Positions 1 through 11,300 of a stretch of DNA of 64,000 nt are shown in pieces. The stretch is from Mytilus galloprovincialis (Eukaryota > Mollusca > Bivalvia > Mytilida > Mytilidae), in assembly GCF_965363235.1 (NCBI RefSeq), contig NC_134839.1, forward strand, positions 110,602,517 to 110,666,516, read 5' to 3'. The notes under the pieces are model-generated. The model ran no database searches. It saw nothing but the letters and a program-made list of their open reading frames with translations, and had not been told where the DNA came from. The first letter of the stretch is position 1. The number at the start of each line of letters is the position of its first letter. The position numbers and the translations under genes were made by a program.

Positions 1-640
1 GAAAATTGGTGACCTTACTTTCATTTAAACCATGTCAGTTATCTATTTTTATCAAACAAAAGTAGCCAGTTGTGAATTCTTTGATATCAAATTCAATTCT
101 CCATGCAGAAACGACCATTTTTTTTTTGTGTCTTGTATATTCTTAAAACATTAAATGATTTTCTCGCACAATATCTGGACATCGGTTGGCATGCAACATT
201 GCAAAACCACACGTTTACAAATGAAAATCAACACTCAGACTATTGTCATAAAGTACGACAATAAATAAGCAAAAAACAAACCCGGGACACAAAAGTTCAA
301 ACAATAGACCATCAACTCTGACTGAAAACTCAAAGTAAAAAAGAAAAATGGATCACGAAAAACATGCAGGTACGACACCAGATAGTGAAGAGAACTTGCT
401 TCTTGTTAGACACTTTCCGTGAAAACAATTTGATATTAAGACAATCTTTTGTTTCATTTTTTTTTTTTAATTTCTAACATGAGGCATTTGCCTCATTTGC
501 CTCAATGTAGTTACGGCCCTGCATCGTACAACCGGAGAACAGAAATCGCAGGTATGAAAATGCACTTTTTTCACTGGTGTTGAAAACCCAAAACTAATTT
601 GACTATAATTTATGAATGACGGAAATTTAAGCGATAACAA
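1..640. other. AT-rich stretch without a recognisable gene
   Basis: No open frame with coding character and no exon matching the neighbouring EGF gene is visible. It contains poly-T and poly-A runs and low-complexity sequence. Upstream exons of the EGF gene must exist because the exon at 5302 starts mid-codon, but I could not find one here. Confidence 0.5.
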
Positions 641-689
641 TACATCGGAGTGACCTCAAGGTCATCCTCTGTAAAACTGTATTCGTTGA

Positions 690-1430
690 CACTGCCCATC
701 AACCAAGGTTGTCGCCATGGCTAAAAATAGAACAGAGGTATGCTTATATCTCTAAAACTAACGTATTTAGAGCAAATTTAACACGTGGTAAAAATATTAT
801 CAGGCCAAGATCTATCTTTCCTGAAATTTTCAGACGCATCAGACAATCCGTTGTTGGGTTGCTACCCCTAAATTGGCAATTTTAAGGAAATTTTGCAGTT
901 TTTGGTCATCATCTTGAATATTATAATAGATAGAGATAAGCTGTAAACAGCAAAATTGTTCAACCGAATTAGTTCTACAAATGTTCAAAATGGTCAATTG
1001 ACCCCATATTAAAAGAGTAATTGCCAATTAAGGTCAACTTTTCGCAGTTTTTCATAATTTTTGTTAAAAGTTTGTACAAAAATCTACTCCAATAAAACTA
1101 TTGTACCAAATTGAACCAAACTTGGTCTAAATCATCATTAGAGTGTAAAGTTTTAAAATGTATCCAAGACCTCGCCCAAGAAGCACAATGGCCGCCATGG
1201 CTAAAAATAGAACATAGGGATAAAATGGAATTATTTGCTAATATCTCTGAAACTAAAGCATTGATAGCAAATCTGACACGTTTAAATTTATTCATCAGAT
1301 CAAGACCTTTCTGCCCTGAAATATTTAGACGCATCAGAAAATATGTCGTTGGGTTGCTGCCTCAGAATTGGTAATTTTATGTAAATTTAACAATTTTTGG
1401 TTCTTGTCTTTAATATTGTTTTTTAATAAC
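690..1430 (+). repeat. two diverged tandem copies of an interspersed repeat, period about 480 bp
   Basis: The block around GCCATGGCTAAAAATAGAAC occurs at 713 and again at 1193. Both are followed by similar text: TATCTCT(A/G)AAACTAA, then GACGCATCAGA, then GTTGGGTTGCT, then TTTTTGGT. The small open frames at 1098-1374 on both strands lie inside the repeat and are not genes. A further rearranged copy lies at 3630-4110. Confidence 0.6.
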
Positions 1431-1794
1431 ATAATTAAATATTTTATTTCAAATATTGGCTTGTTACAATAGCTATCAGGAGTCCAAGCACCTCTTGATG
1501 TTTCCTGTTATAATCTACTTATCACTCAGGGTAGTGATTAGTTATAAAATACGTACTATATTTGTACATTAAATATATATTAAATAATACCACTTAGTAT
1601 GACTATTCATAGGTTTTCTAATAGTTGCTAAAAAAATATTTTTAATTTTCAAACATACTCTTCTATTGAACTCATTGAGAAAAATTGATTATTTTTGTCT
1701 TTTGATCAGATATGTCATAGGCTTTGTAAATTGAAAAACCAACAATCGTTAAAAAATTGTTAGAGTCAAAATATTCTTCGTCAAAAGTTTTATA

Positions 1795-3600
1795 TCATAA
1801 TCCAAATACCAAGTGTCTTAGTTTTATCTTAAAAGTTTTTTTACTGTTCTTAAAAACTTCATCTATTTTATTCCAAAAAAGTTTTAAATACGGACACAGT
1901 ATAAAGAAGTGATCATAATCCTTTTCTTGTGTACAAAAATTACAAGAACTATTGTTTACAATTTTCCACCGGCATAAAAGTTTCTTTGTTGGTAGATTAT
2001 GTTGTAGTAATTTCCATCTAAAAAAAATAAGTTTATTTTCTTTTAAATATCTGAATAAAAAATTATTTAAGTTGTTTTGATATAACACATCATCTATTTT
2101 AAATATATGCAGCCATTTGTTTTGGTCCAATAGCTGGTTCAATTTTTTTTATTTATCAGAGACTTATATGAAAGCTTATTTGATCGTGATTCTAATTTTA
2201 TAGGTAAACCTTCCAATATAATTGGTTTCTTTTTATATAAACAATACTTTTTTCCGAATTTTCCGATTTTAAAATTGCTGACCAATCTTTTTGAATTGAT
2301 TTCTTTACTAATTTAATTTCAGCTATCCAGTTTGATTTATCTTTTTAGTTTATTTAGAATGATGTCTTGAGAAATACAGCTTTTTTTTTTTTATCTACGA
2401 TATCATTTACATAAATAAGATCGCTTTTAATCCATTTTTTTTAAATATATCTTTATTTTCAAATTTAATGAATTTATTGTTCCATAATATTTGATATAAT
2501 GATATCTTTATAAAAATCCGGGATATGTTCAATGTTTTCGTTTGGCTTATCACCACTGTTTGTTTGAAACCCTAACAAGTTTGACCAAAAATTATAAAAA
2601 TAGTGCTGAGGTATAATTTTCCAAACTCCTTCACAATCATATACTTATCTTTTTACCCAAATAGCTTCTAAAGCAGTGAAATAACTCCTTATATCTATCA
2701 TATCCAACCCTCTTTTTCATATGGACCAACAATTGAATTTCTTTTTACTTTATCTGGTTTATTATCCCAAACAAATTTTAAACAACATTTTTCCATTTCT
2801 TTTAATTTTTTCTCTGGAACTATGCAGGCAGATCCCACAAAAGTAAAAATGGGCACAATTAGTGTGTTGATTATCAAATGTTTTCCAAAAATAGTAAGAT
2901 TTCTTTATTGCCAAGAACAAAATAATTTATTCATCTTTTCAATCTTATTTTCCCAAATTAATTTTTCACATTCCCCCTACAATGCCAAGAGTTTTAACTG
3001 GTCCATTACTCCAGTTGATTCCTTCAATTTTGTCTTTACACGATTAAGCTTTCCTACCCATAACCCCTCTGTTTTATTTGAGATGCATTTTATTTTAAAA
3101 TGTCCTACTTATCAAGGTCTTAGATCTTATTTTATAAAACCATAGTATTAGAGAAAACCTTCTATGTATAAATATATACAAATAATGAGCTCTAATAATC
3201 TTAGAGTATTTTGTAATTTGGGTAAATTTATATTTCGTGATCAAAAATTAAGATCTAACATGATGTAATATGTTTCACACATTACCTTCTGCTATCTATG
3301 TATACTGTGTGTATTTTATATGTTGTATGCCTATGGTTGTTATGAATTTGGTAAAAAAAGATATAAATGAGTGGTATTTCTGTTTAATTTCAATCCTGAA
3401 TAAGAACCAAATATTTTGATTCCGTTCATAGCTACTTGAACGTCATATTTAGAACAACAAAATAAAGTAGTATCATCTGCTAGTTGCGAAATTTTTATAC
3501 TATGACTTTTGCAATCTAATTTGATTCTTATACCTTTAAAATCAGTATTGCTTCTTAATCTTGAAGCCATAATTTCCACAGATAAAATACCCCTGGTGTT
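1795..3600 (-). mobile_element. decayed LINE (non-LTR retrotransposon) fragment
   Basis: Read on the minus strand, the piece starts near 3600 with a reverse-transcriptase segment (3579-3340). This segment contains LADDTTLF, the polymerase acidic-pair motif of LINE reverse transcriptases, after an EIMASRLRSN helix. Further on, near 2430-2385, WIKSDLIYVNDIVDK is typical of the region after the palm. The end (2142-1795) holds a C-terminal zinc-knuckle-like part with CNFC and HFFILCPYL, as in the zf-RVT domain. The order RT core, linker, zf-RVT is right for a LINE, but the frames between are broken and the 5' half (endonuclease) is missing. The clade is not assigned; an L1/Tx1-like or related clade is plausible. 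Confidence 0.8.
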
Positions 3601-3629
3601 TTTAAATATATTTACTTATTTGTAGATCT

Positions 3630-4110
3630 TACTTTGCTGAACAATTTTGCTGTTTACAGTTTATCTCCATCTTTTACAATATTAAAGATAACAACCAAAA
3701 ATTGTAAAATTTCCGTAAAATTACCAATTAATTATTTTCAATGTAAGATCTACAAATAAGTCAAACATGACCAAAATGGTCAATTGACCCTTTTAGGAGA
3801 TATTGCCCTTTATAGTAAATTTTTGACAAGTTGTTGTAATCTTTTACAAAAATCTTCTCCTCTGAGACTACTGAGACAAATTAAACTACAATCATAATTA
3901 AGTTATATAGTTAAAACATGTACCAGATAACCCTGCCTTCCAACCAAGATAGCTACCAATGCTAAAAATAGAAAATAAGGTAAAAAAAAAGAAAGTTTTG
4001 AGTATTATTATTGAACCGTTATAGATAGAGAAAATCTGAAAAAATATGTTCAGACTAATGACCTCTACAAATTGTCCATACATACGTTAAAACTGTAAGA
4101 CAAATTCTTA
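3630..4110. repeat. rearranged copies of the 690-1430 repeat family
   Basis: 3630-3735 matches the family in inverted orientation (ACAATTTTGCTGTTTACAG, complement of sequence near 935-955). 3750-4110 matches it directly, including ATGGTCAATTGACC (3776; compare 989) and GCTAAAAATAGAAAATAAGG (3961). The junction is head to head. Confidence 0.55.
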
Positions 4111-4274
4111 CAGGAGTTATTGCCCATAAATGACAGATTTCACGATTTTCTTTTTCTTTTTTGCCTTTTAACATGAAAACTATGATATTTAGAGAGAAAC
4201 CTTTTCTATAAAGCCTCATAAGGATAGATAAATAAACACTCTAAATCACAAAAATGATCAGCAAGACCAGATCC

Positions 4275-4415
4275 ATTATGCCTGTACCTAGTCAGGAATT
4301 TGACAGTTGTTGTCCATTCGTTTGATGTGTTTTATCATTTGATTTTGCCATTTGATTAGGCACTTTCCGTTTTGAATTTTCCGCGGAGTTCAGCATTTTA
4401 GTGATTTTCATTTTT
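4275..4415 (-). repeat. interspersed repeat family C, fragment
   Basis: The complement of this stretch resembles 29570-29700, 43440-43560 and 46255-46400. Shared blocks are a 'CCTGACTTGGTACAGGCA'-like block, a 'TCAAACGAATGGA'-like block and an 'ATTCAAAACGGAAAGT'-like block. It has no coding content and the class is unknown. Confidence 0.5.
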
Positions 4416-4639
4416 AATAAGTCAAAGAAAATATACAGACTAAATGATCAGTAATACAAGATTAACATAATAATGATTTCTTTGTCGAGGCTTTCTTGTC
4501 TACAATGTTAGAGAGTGTTATTTGTTTGATTTTCCACCACATAGACGGGGATTTCTGACCAATATTTAAATTTTTAACTGAATTCATTCATAGATAAAAA
4601 TATTTGGTTTTAAAGTTTGAATGCATACATACCTGTAGA

Positions 4640-4805
4640 CAACTTATCTACATAGGAATTTTTGGTCCTCAATGCTCTTCAACATCGTACTTTGTTTGGC
4701 CTTTTTAACCATTTTTGGATTCGAGCCTGATGAGTCTTTTGTAGACGAAACGCGCGTCGGCGTTAATAATTTCAATTCTGGTATCTATGATGAGTTTATT
4801 GTTTG
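4640..4805 (+). repeat. interspersed repeat family B, diverged copy
   Basis: It shares CCTCAATGCTCTTCAAC, TTGTTTGGC and GACGAAACGCGCGTC with the copies at 30165-31345, in the same order. It ends near a short unrelated stretch before the EGF gene exon. Confidence 0.6.
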
Positions 4806-5301
4806 GTTTATGGATGTACAAGTACCCGTTCACATCCACTCCGTATGATGAGTTAAGCCTTTTTCAACTGACCATATCTTCTTATTTTCATATCAGCACA
4901 TTAAATATACTTATTGTGTCATATTTTGATGAATAATAACAATAATGACAACCATAAATTGGCGTCACAGTAAGTTAGTAACACAAAAATATTGTTTTCA
5001 ATGAAACTTTTAAAGACTTTGATATATATTATCAACTGTTTGCCTTTCTGATACAAACTCCCTCATGAACCTTGTATTTCAAATAACTTGTTGCAGCTAT
5101 ACCTAGAGTAGGAAACCTTAAATATTCCGAATAATACAACAATTGATTTATAGTGAGCAGACGAAAAAGTGCCGACTAGCATGTTGGTAAGCCCTCGTGA
5201 ATAGCGCTTATTCGTTTTGAGATAAAAAAAAAAAAAAATAAAAAAAAATAAACTTGAAATAACTTGTTAGTACATATCTTTCACAGTAGTTTTATTTTCA
5301 G

Positions 5302-8300
5302 GATGGTCTGGTTTTCAATGTAACACTGACTTAAATGAGTGTCATCTCAAGGCAGATATATGTAATTCTGGAACATGTACCAACACACCCGGTAGTTATC
5401 ACTGTACATGTCCTTTTGGTACCTACGGTAAAGAATGTGATATAGCGGAAACATGCGACAGCCATCTCTGCAAAAATGGAGCTACGTGTTTAACTGATAG
5501 CAAGCATATTATTTCATGCAAATGTTTAGCAGGGTATTCAGGAAAGAGTTGTGAAGTTGTTTCTCATTCTGCAACAACAACATCCCATGCAACATCAACA
5601 ATAAAGCATTCAACAACTAAGCAATGTCCTAAAAACTGTAGTGGACGAGGGAGATGTAGTCATGGAAATTGTTTATGTAGAGGATCTTGGACTGGTATTG
5701 ATTGTTCTAAAGTTGATCATTGCAGCATAAATCCTTGTAAGAACAAAGGGAAATGTAACAATAACGCAACAGGACACACATGTAATTGCACCACTCAATG
5801 GACGGGTAATAATTGTGATATTCATAACTATTGCTCGGTATCTCCATGTGTGCATGGTCACTGCACAAATGGGCGGACTGCATTGTCTTGTTCATGCAGC
5901 AACGGCTGGACAGGTACAACATGTAATGTACATAACTACTGCTCAACGCATCCATGTCAGCATGGCAGTAAATGTCAAAATCAAGGAAAAACTTACCAGT
6001 GTTTGTGTACTTCTGACTGGACCGGGAAAAACTGTAGTACTAGAAATTACTGTTCCGGATCTCCTTGTCAGCATAATAGTACATGTACAAATGGCGCTAA
6101 TACCTACTCATGTTTATGTACAAAAGGATGGATTGGAAAAACTTGCAGCAATCAAGATTTCTGTTCGAGAAATCCTTGTCAACATTCCGGTACTTGTAAG
6201 AACACAGGTAACTCTTATTCCTGTAAATGTAGCAGTAGGTATACAGGCAAGAATTGTGAGAAAAGGAATTACTGTTCTAGTTCACCATGCAGAAATAGGG
6301 GCACATGTTCAAACAAACGTTCTACGTTTGCATGCTCATGTCTATCGCCTTGGATCGGAATGAGTTGTGAAATAAAAAATCATTGTATCAGTTCACCTTG
6401 CAGTCATAACAGCACATGTACAACCAAAGGGAACAACTTTTCCTGTTCTTGCTCACGTGGTTGGAAAGGTACTACTTGTGATACTAGGGATAATTGTGCC
6501 AGTTCGCCTTGTAAACATGGTCAGTGTTCAAATAGAAAAACCTCATTTTCTTGTTCATGCAACAACGGCTGGTCGGGTACAAAATGTGATGTTCAGGACT
6601 ACTGTTCTACTAACCCCTGTCAGCATAGAAGTCAATGTCAAAACCAAGGACATACTTACCAGTGTTCGTGTACTTCTGACTGGACAGGGAAAAACTGTAG
6701 TATTAGAAATTACTGTTCCGGATCTCCTTGTCAGCATAATAGTACATGTACAAATGGAGCTAATACCTACTCATGTGTATGTACAAAAGGCTGGATTGGG
6801 AAGACTTGCAGCAGTCAAGATTTCTGTTCGAGAAATCCATGTCAACATTCTGGTACTTGTAAAAACACAGGTAACTCTTATTCCTGTAAATGTAGCAGTA
6901 GATATATAGGAACAAATTGTGAGAAATGGAATTATTGTTCTAGTTCTCCATGCCAAAATAGAGGCACATGTTCAAACAAAGGACCCACGTACACATGCGC
7001 TTGTCCGTCGCCTTGGATTGGCCGAAGTTGTGACAAAAAGAGTCCTTGTGCCAGTTCACCTTGCAATCATAACAGCACATGTACAACCAAAGGGAGCACC
7101 TTTTCTTGTTCTTGCTCACCTGGTTGGATAGGTACTACTTGTGATACTAAGGATTATTGTTCAAGTTCTCCTTGTAAGCATGGTCGGTGTACAAATAGAC
7201 ATACCTCATTTTCTTGTTCATGCAGAAACGGCTGGATAGGTACAAAGTGTGATGTTCAGGACTACTGTTCCACTAACCCATGTCAGCATGGAAGTCGATG
7301 TCAAAATCAAGGACATGCTTTCCAGTGTGTGTGTTTATCTGACTGGACCGGGAAAAACTGTAGTATAAGGAATTACTGCTCCGGTTCTCCATGTCAGCAT
7401 AATAGTACATGTACAAATGGAGCTAATGCCTACTCATGTTTATGTACAAAAGGCTGGATTGGAAAGACTTGCAGCAGTCAAGATTTCTGTTCGAGAAATC
7501 CATGTCAACATTCTGGTATTTGTAAGAACACAGGTAACTCTTATTCCTGTAAATGTAGCAGTAGATATATAGGAACAAATTGTGAGAAAAGGAATTATTG
7601 TTCTAGTTCTCCATGCCGAAACAAGGGCACATGTTCAAACAAAGGTTCTACGTTCACATGTGCATGTCCATCACCTTGGATCGGAATGAGTTGTGAAATC
7701 AAGAATTATTGTGCCAGTTCACCTTGCAATAATAATAGCACATGTACAACCAAAGGGAGCACGTTTTCTTGTTCTTGTTCACGTGGTTGGATAGGTACTG
7801 CTTGTGATACTAGGGATTATTGTTCAAGTTCTCCTTGTAAACATGGTCAGTGCATAAATAAACAGGCATCATTTTCTTGTTCATGCAGCAACGGCTGGAC
7901 GGGTACAAAATGTGATGTTCAGGACTACTGTTCCACTAACCCATGTCAGCATGGAAGTCGATGTCAAAATCACGGAAATACTTACCACTGTACGTGTCCC
8001 TCTGACTGGACCGGGAAAAACTGTAGTATAAGGAATTACTGTTCTAGTTCTCCATGTCAGCATAATAGTACATGTACAAATAGAGCGAACACGTACTCGT
8101 GTGTTTGTACAAAAGGCTGGATTGGGAAATCTTGTAGCAGTCAAGATTTCTGCTCGAGAAATCCTTGTCAACACCACAAGTCTTGTAAAAACACAGGTAA
8201 CTCTTATTCATGTCAATGTGGCATTACCTATACAGGAAAGAATTGTGAAAAATGGGATTATTGTTCTAGTTCCCCATGTCAAAATAGAGGCACATGTTTA

Positions 8301-11300
8301 AACACAGGATCTACGTTCACATGCACGTGTCCATCGCCTTGGATCGGAACGCGTTGTGAAATCAAGAATCATTGTGCCAGTTTACCTTGTAATAATAATA
8401 GCACATGTACTGTCAGAGGAAGTACTTTTTCTTGTGTGTGCTCTCGTGGGTGGATTGGTAGTACTTGTGATACTAGGGATTATTGTTTGAGTCAACCTTG
8501 TCAAAATGGTGCTAGATGTTCAAATAATGGTACATCGTACATATGTGCCTGTTCAAGTAGATGGACTGGACAGAATTGTCAAACGAAAAATTACTGTTTC
8601 TCTAATCCATGTAAGAATAAAGCAGAATGCTTAAATAAGGGAGGTAATTACTTGTGTAAGTGTAAAACAGGGTGGATAGGAATTACATGCGAAGTTGTAG
8701 ATCACTGTACCTTACATCCATGCCTGAATAATGCTCAATGTATAAATAAAGGAAACGGATTTTCTTGCACTTGCTTACCAAAATATATCGGACAAAGATG
8801 TGAACAACAAGATTTCTGTTCAAGTTCCCCTTGTTTAAATGGTGGTAGTTGTACTAACAATAATTCTTCGTACTCATGCAACTGTTCAAATCGATTCATA
8901 GGTATGAGATGTGAACACAAAAATCGATGTTTATCAAATCCATGTAGGAATGGCGGACATTGTCAAAACCGCAGACAGAACTTTGAATGTAAGTGTACGC
9001 AGGGATGGTCGGGATCGACTTGTCTCTTGGAAACAGAATGTCATAATAATACGTGCCATGGTCATGGAAGATGTACAGTGAGAGGTAATAACCCAGTTTG
9101 TATATGTAATCCGGGATGGAGCGGGAATAAATGTGATACAGTAGATCATTGTTCCACTCATCCTTGTCAACATCAAGGTACTTGTACAAATAAAGGAAAA
9201 ACTTTTTCTTGTCATTGTACTAAGGGATGGATAGGAAACACATGTACTAATACTGATCAGTGTGCCATTAGTCCTTGTAAAAATTCTGGGAAATGTAGTA
9301 ATTCAGGAAATAGTTTCAGATGTCAATGTTCTACTGGTTGGAGTGGAGCAACATGTCAAACAGAAATAAAATGCCATAACAATACTTGTAACAATCATGG
9401 ATCATGTCACAACAGTGGAAGTAAACCTTTATGTACCTGTCTTAAAGGTTGGCGTGGTGATTTCTGTATCGAGGAAGATTACTGTTCAAGTGAGCCGTGT
9501 CATAATAACGGCACCTGTAATAATAGTGGCACTACATTTTCCTGTCGTTGTAAGATGGGATGGTTTGGGAAAACGTGTGCTGATATTGATCAGTGTGCAG
9601 GCAATCCATGTAAAAACTTGGGACACTGTATAAATACAGAAAATAGTTTCAAGTGTCAATGTAGTGATGGTTGGAGTGGTACAACATGTCTTACTGAGGT
9701 AAAATGTCATACTAGTACATGTCAAAATAATGGAAAATGCTTAGTAAAAAATGGTTTCCCTACGTGTGCATGTACCAGTGGTTGGACAGGATCTCGATGT
9801 TCAGATAAAGATTATTGCATTTCAAATAAGTGTAAAAATGGTGGAAAATGTGTTAATAATAAAACAGAATATGCTTGTACTTGTTTAGTTGGATGGAGTG
9901 GAACGTTTTGCGAACATGAAATGGGATGTCATCAGAACACGTGTAATGGTCATGGTGGTTGTAACGAAAAAAACAATTCATTTAAATGTTCTTGCAATGA
10001 TACCTGGACAGGTGATCGATGTCAGACTAGAGATTACTGCCTGCCAAATCCTTGTTTAAACGAAGGTACATGCACAAATACAACACAAGGTCCGTTTTGT
10101 TCTTGTAAATATGAATATTTTGGAACAAAATGTGAACACATACGTTCAACTACTGTATCTACTACAAAACAAACCACGACCAGTGCCACGTCAACATTTA
10201 AAACTACAAAAATGACTTTGGTTCCGTCTTCGAAAACGAAACAACCAGTAGGAAGTACAACACAACAACAATTCACTACAACAAACACAAGTAAACCAAC
10301 AACAATAACAAGTAAGAGTACAACAATCAAGAGTCAACCAACAACAATTACGACGAGTAAGAGTGCAATAGTCACAAGCCAACCCACAGCAATTCCGAAC
10401 AGTCAGAGTACAACAATCACGAGTCAACCAACAACAATTCCGACCAGTCAGAGTACTACAATTACAAGTCAATCAACAACAATTCCAACCAGTAAGAGAA
10501 CAACAATCCCAAGTCAACCCGCAACAATTACGACGAGTAAGAGTACAACAACCCCAAGTCAAGCAACAACAATTACGACGAGTAAAGATCGTGTTCAAGA
10601 ATCCACCACAGATGAATATTCCACAAGTCAACCAACAACAAGTTCAAGGAAAACTACTAATTTGTTTACTGCAAGTAGTAGTTCTGTAGAGGAATCCACC
10701 ACAAATATACATAAAACAAATCAACCAACAACCAGAGCCAGGCCCTCGACTAATCATTCCCCTGCAATTAGTGGTCGTGTGAAGGAATCCACCACAATTG
10801 TGCATTCTACAAGTCAAGCAACAACTGGTACCAAACATTCGTCTACAATGTCTTCTACAGCGATTCCATCGACATCTATAAAAACTGAGCAAACCACTTC
10901 AACAAAAGTTCTTACAGAAATCCAATCCCCTACAACTCCAGGAAAACCGAAATCGACACCGTCTACAGCTAACCCAGATGTAACAAAAAAAGTTGGTAAG
11001 TTTGTTAAAAAAAATACTTATATATTCTTGCATAATAAGATTAAATGCAAATTAAACTTTGTTCGTCATCATAATATATAATTAGATGAAATTTAGTTGA
11101 AAGTAAGGCTAAATGTTTGGACAAAAAATAAATACTGGAAATATTGACATAATCATAATTTAAAGAGCTTAAAATTTGCTTAATTTTGAAATGAAGAATC
11201 AGCATTTTAATAAAAAGAAAGAAATACAAACTGAATTCCTATCCTCCTTTAATTCTTATTCTAAATGCAGGGCAAGAAATTCTTTTTTCATTACATGACA

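Larger units (their letters stand above)
5302..10995 (+). other. Giant coding exon: 43 EGF modules plus mucin-like stalk
   Basis: The frame stays open from the acceptor TTTATTTTCAG (ending 5301) to the donor GTTG|GTAAGT (GT at 10996), 5,694 nt. The exon begins with the last two bases of a codon (phase 1) and ends after the first base of a codon (phase 1). EGF modules are about 35-40 residues with six cysteines and a W-x-G-x-x-C end. Modules usually sit one per phase-1 exon in animals, so having all of them in one exon suggests intron loss or tandem growth within an exon. Many modules carry N-x-S/T sequons (HNSTCT, NNSTCT, KNCS). Confidence 0.92.

Noticed and set aside
5815-8301. Other plus-strand frames (182, 150, 70 and 66 codons) across the EGF exon
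   Set aside because: They are frame-shifted shadows of the EGF array; the cysteine-patterned frame is the real one.
5673-10892. Minus-strand frames across the EGF exon and the mucin stalk
   Set aside because: They are reverse shadows of repetitive coding sequence; no domain and no splice logic.
5302-10995. Calling the gene Notch, fibropellin or a stalk protein by name
   Set aside because: EGF arrays alone do not identify orthology; no LNR, DSL, avidin-like or ankyrin module is in the window, and the N terminus is not visible.
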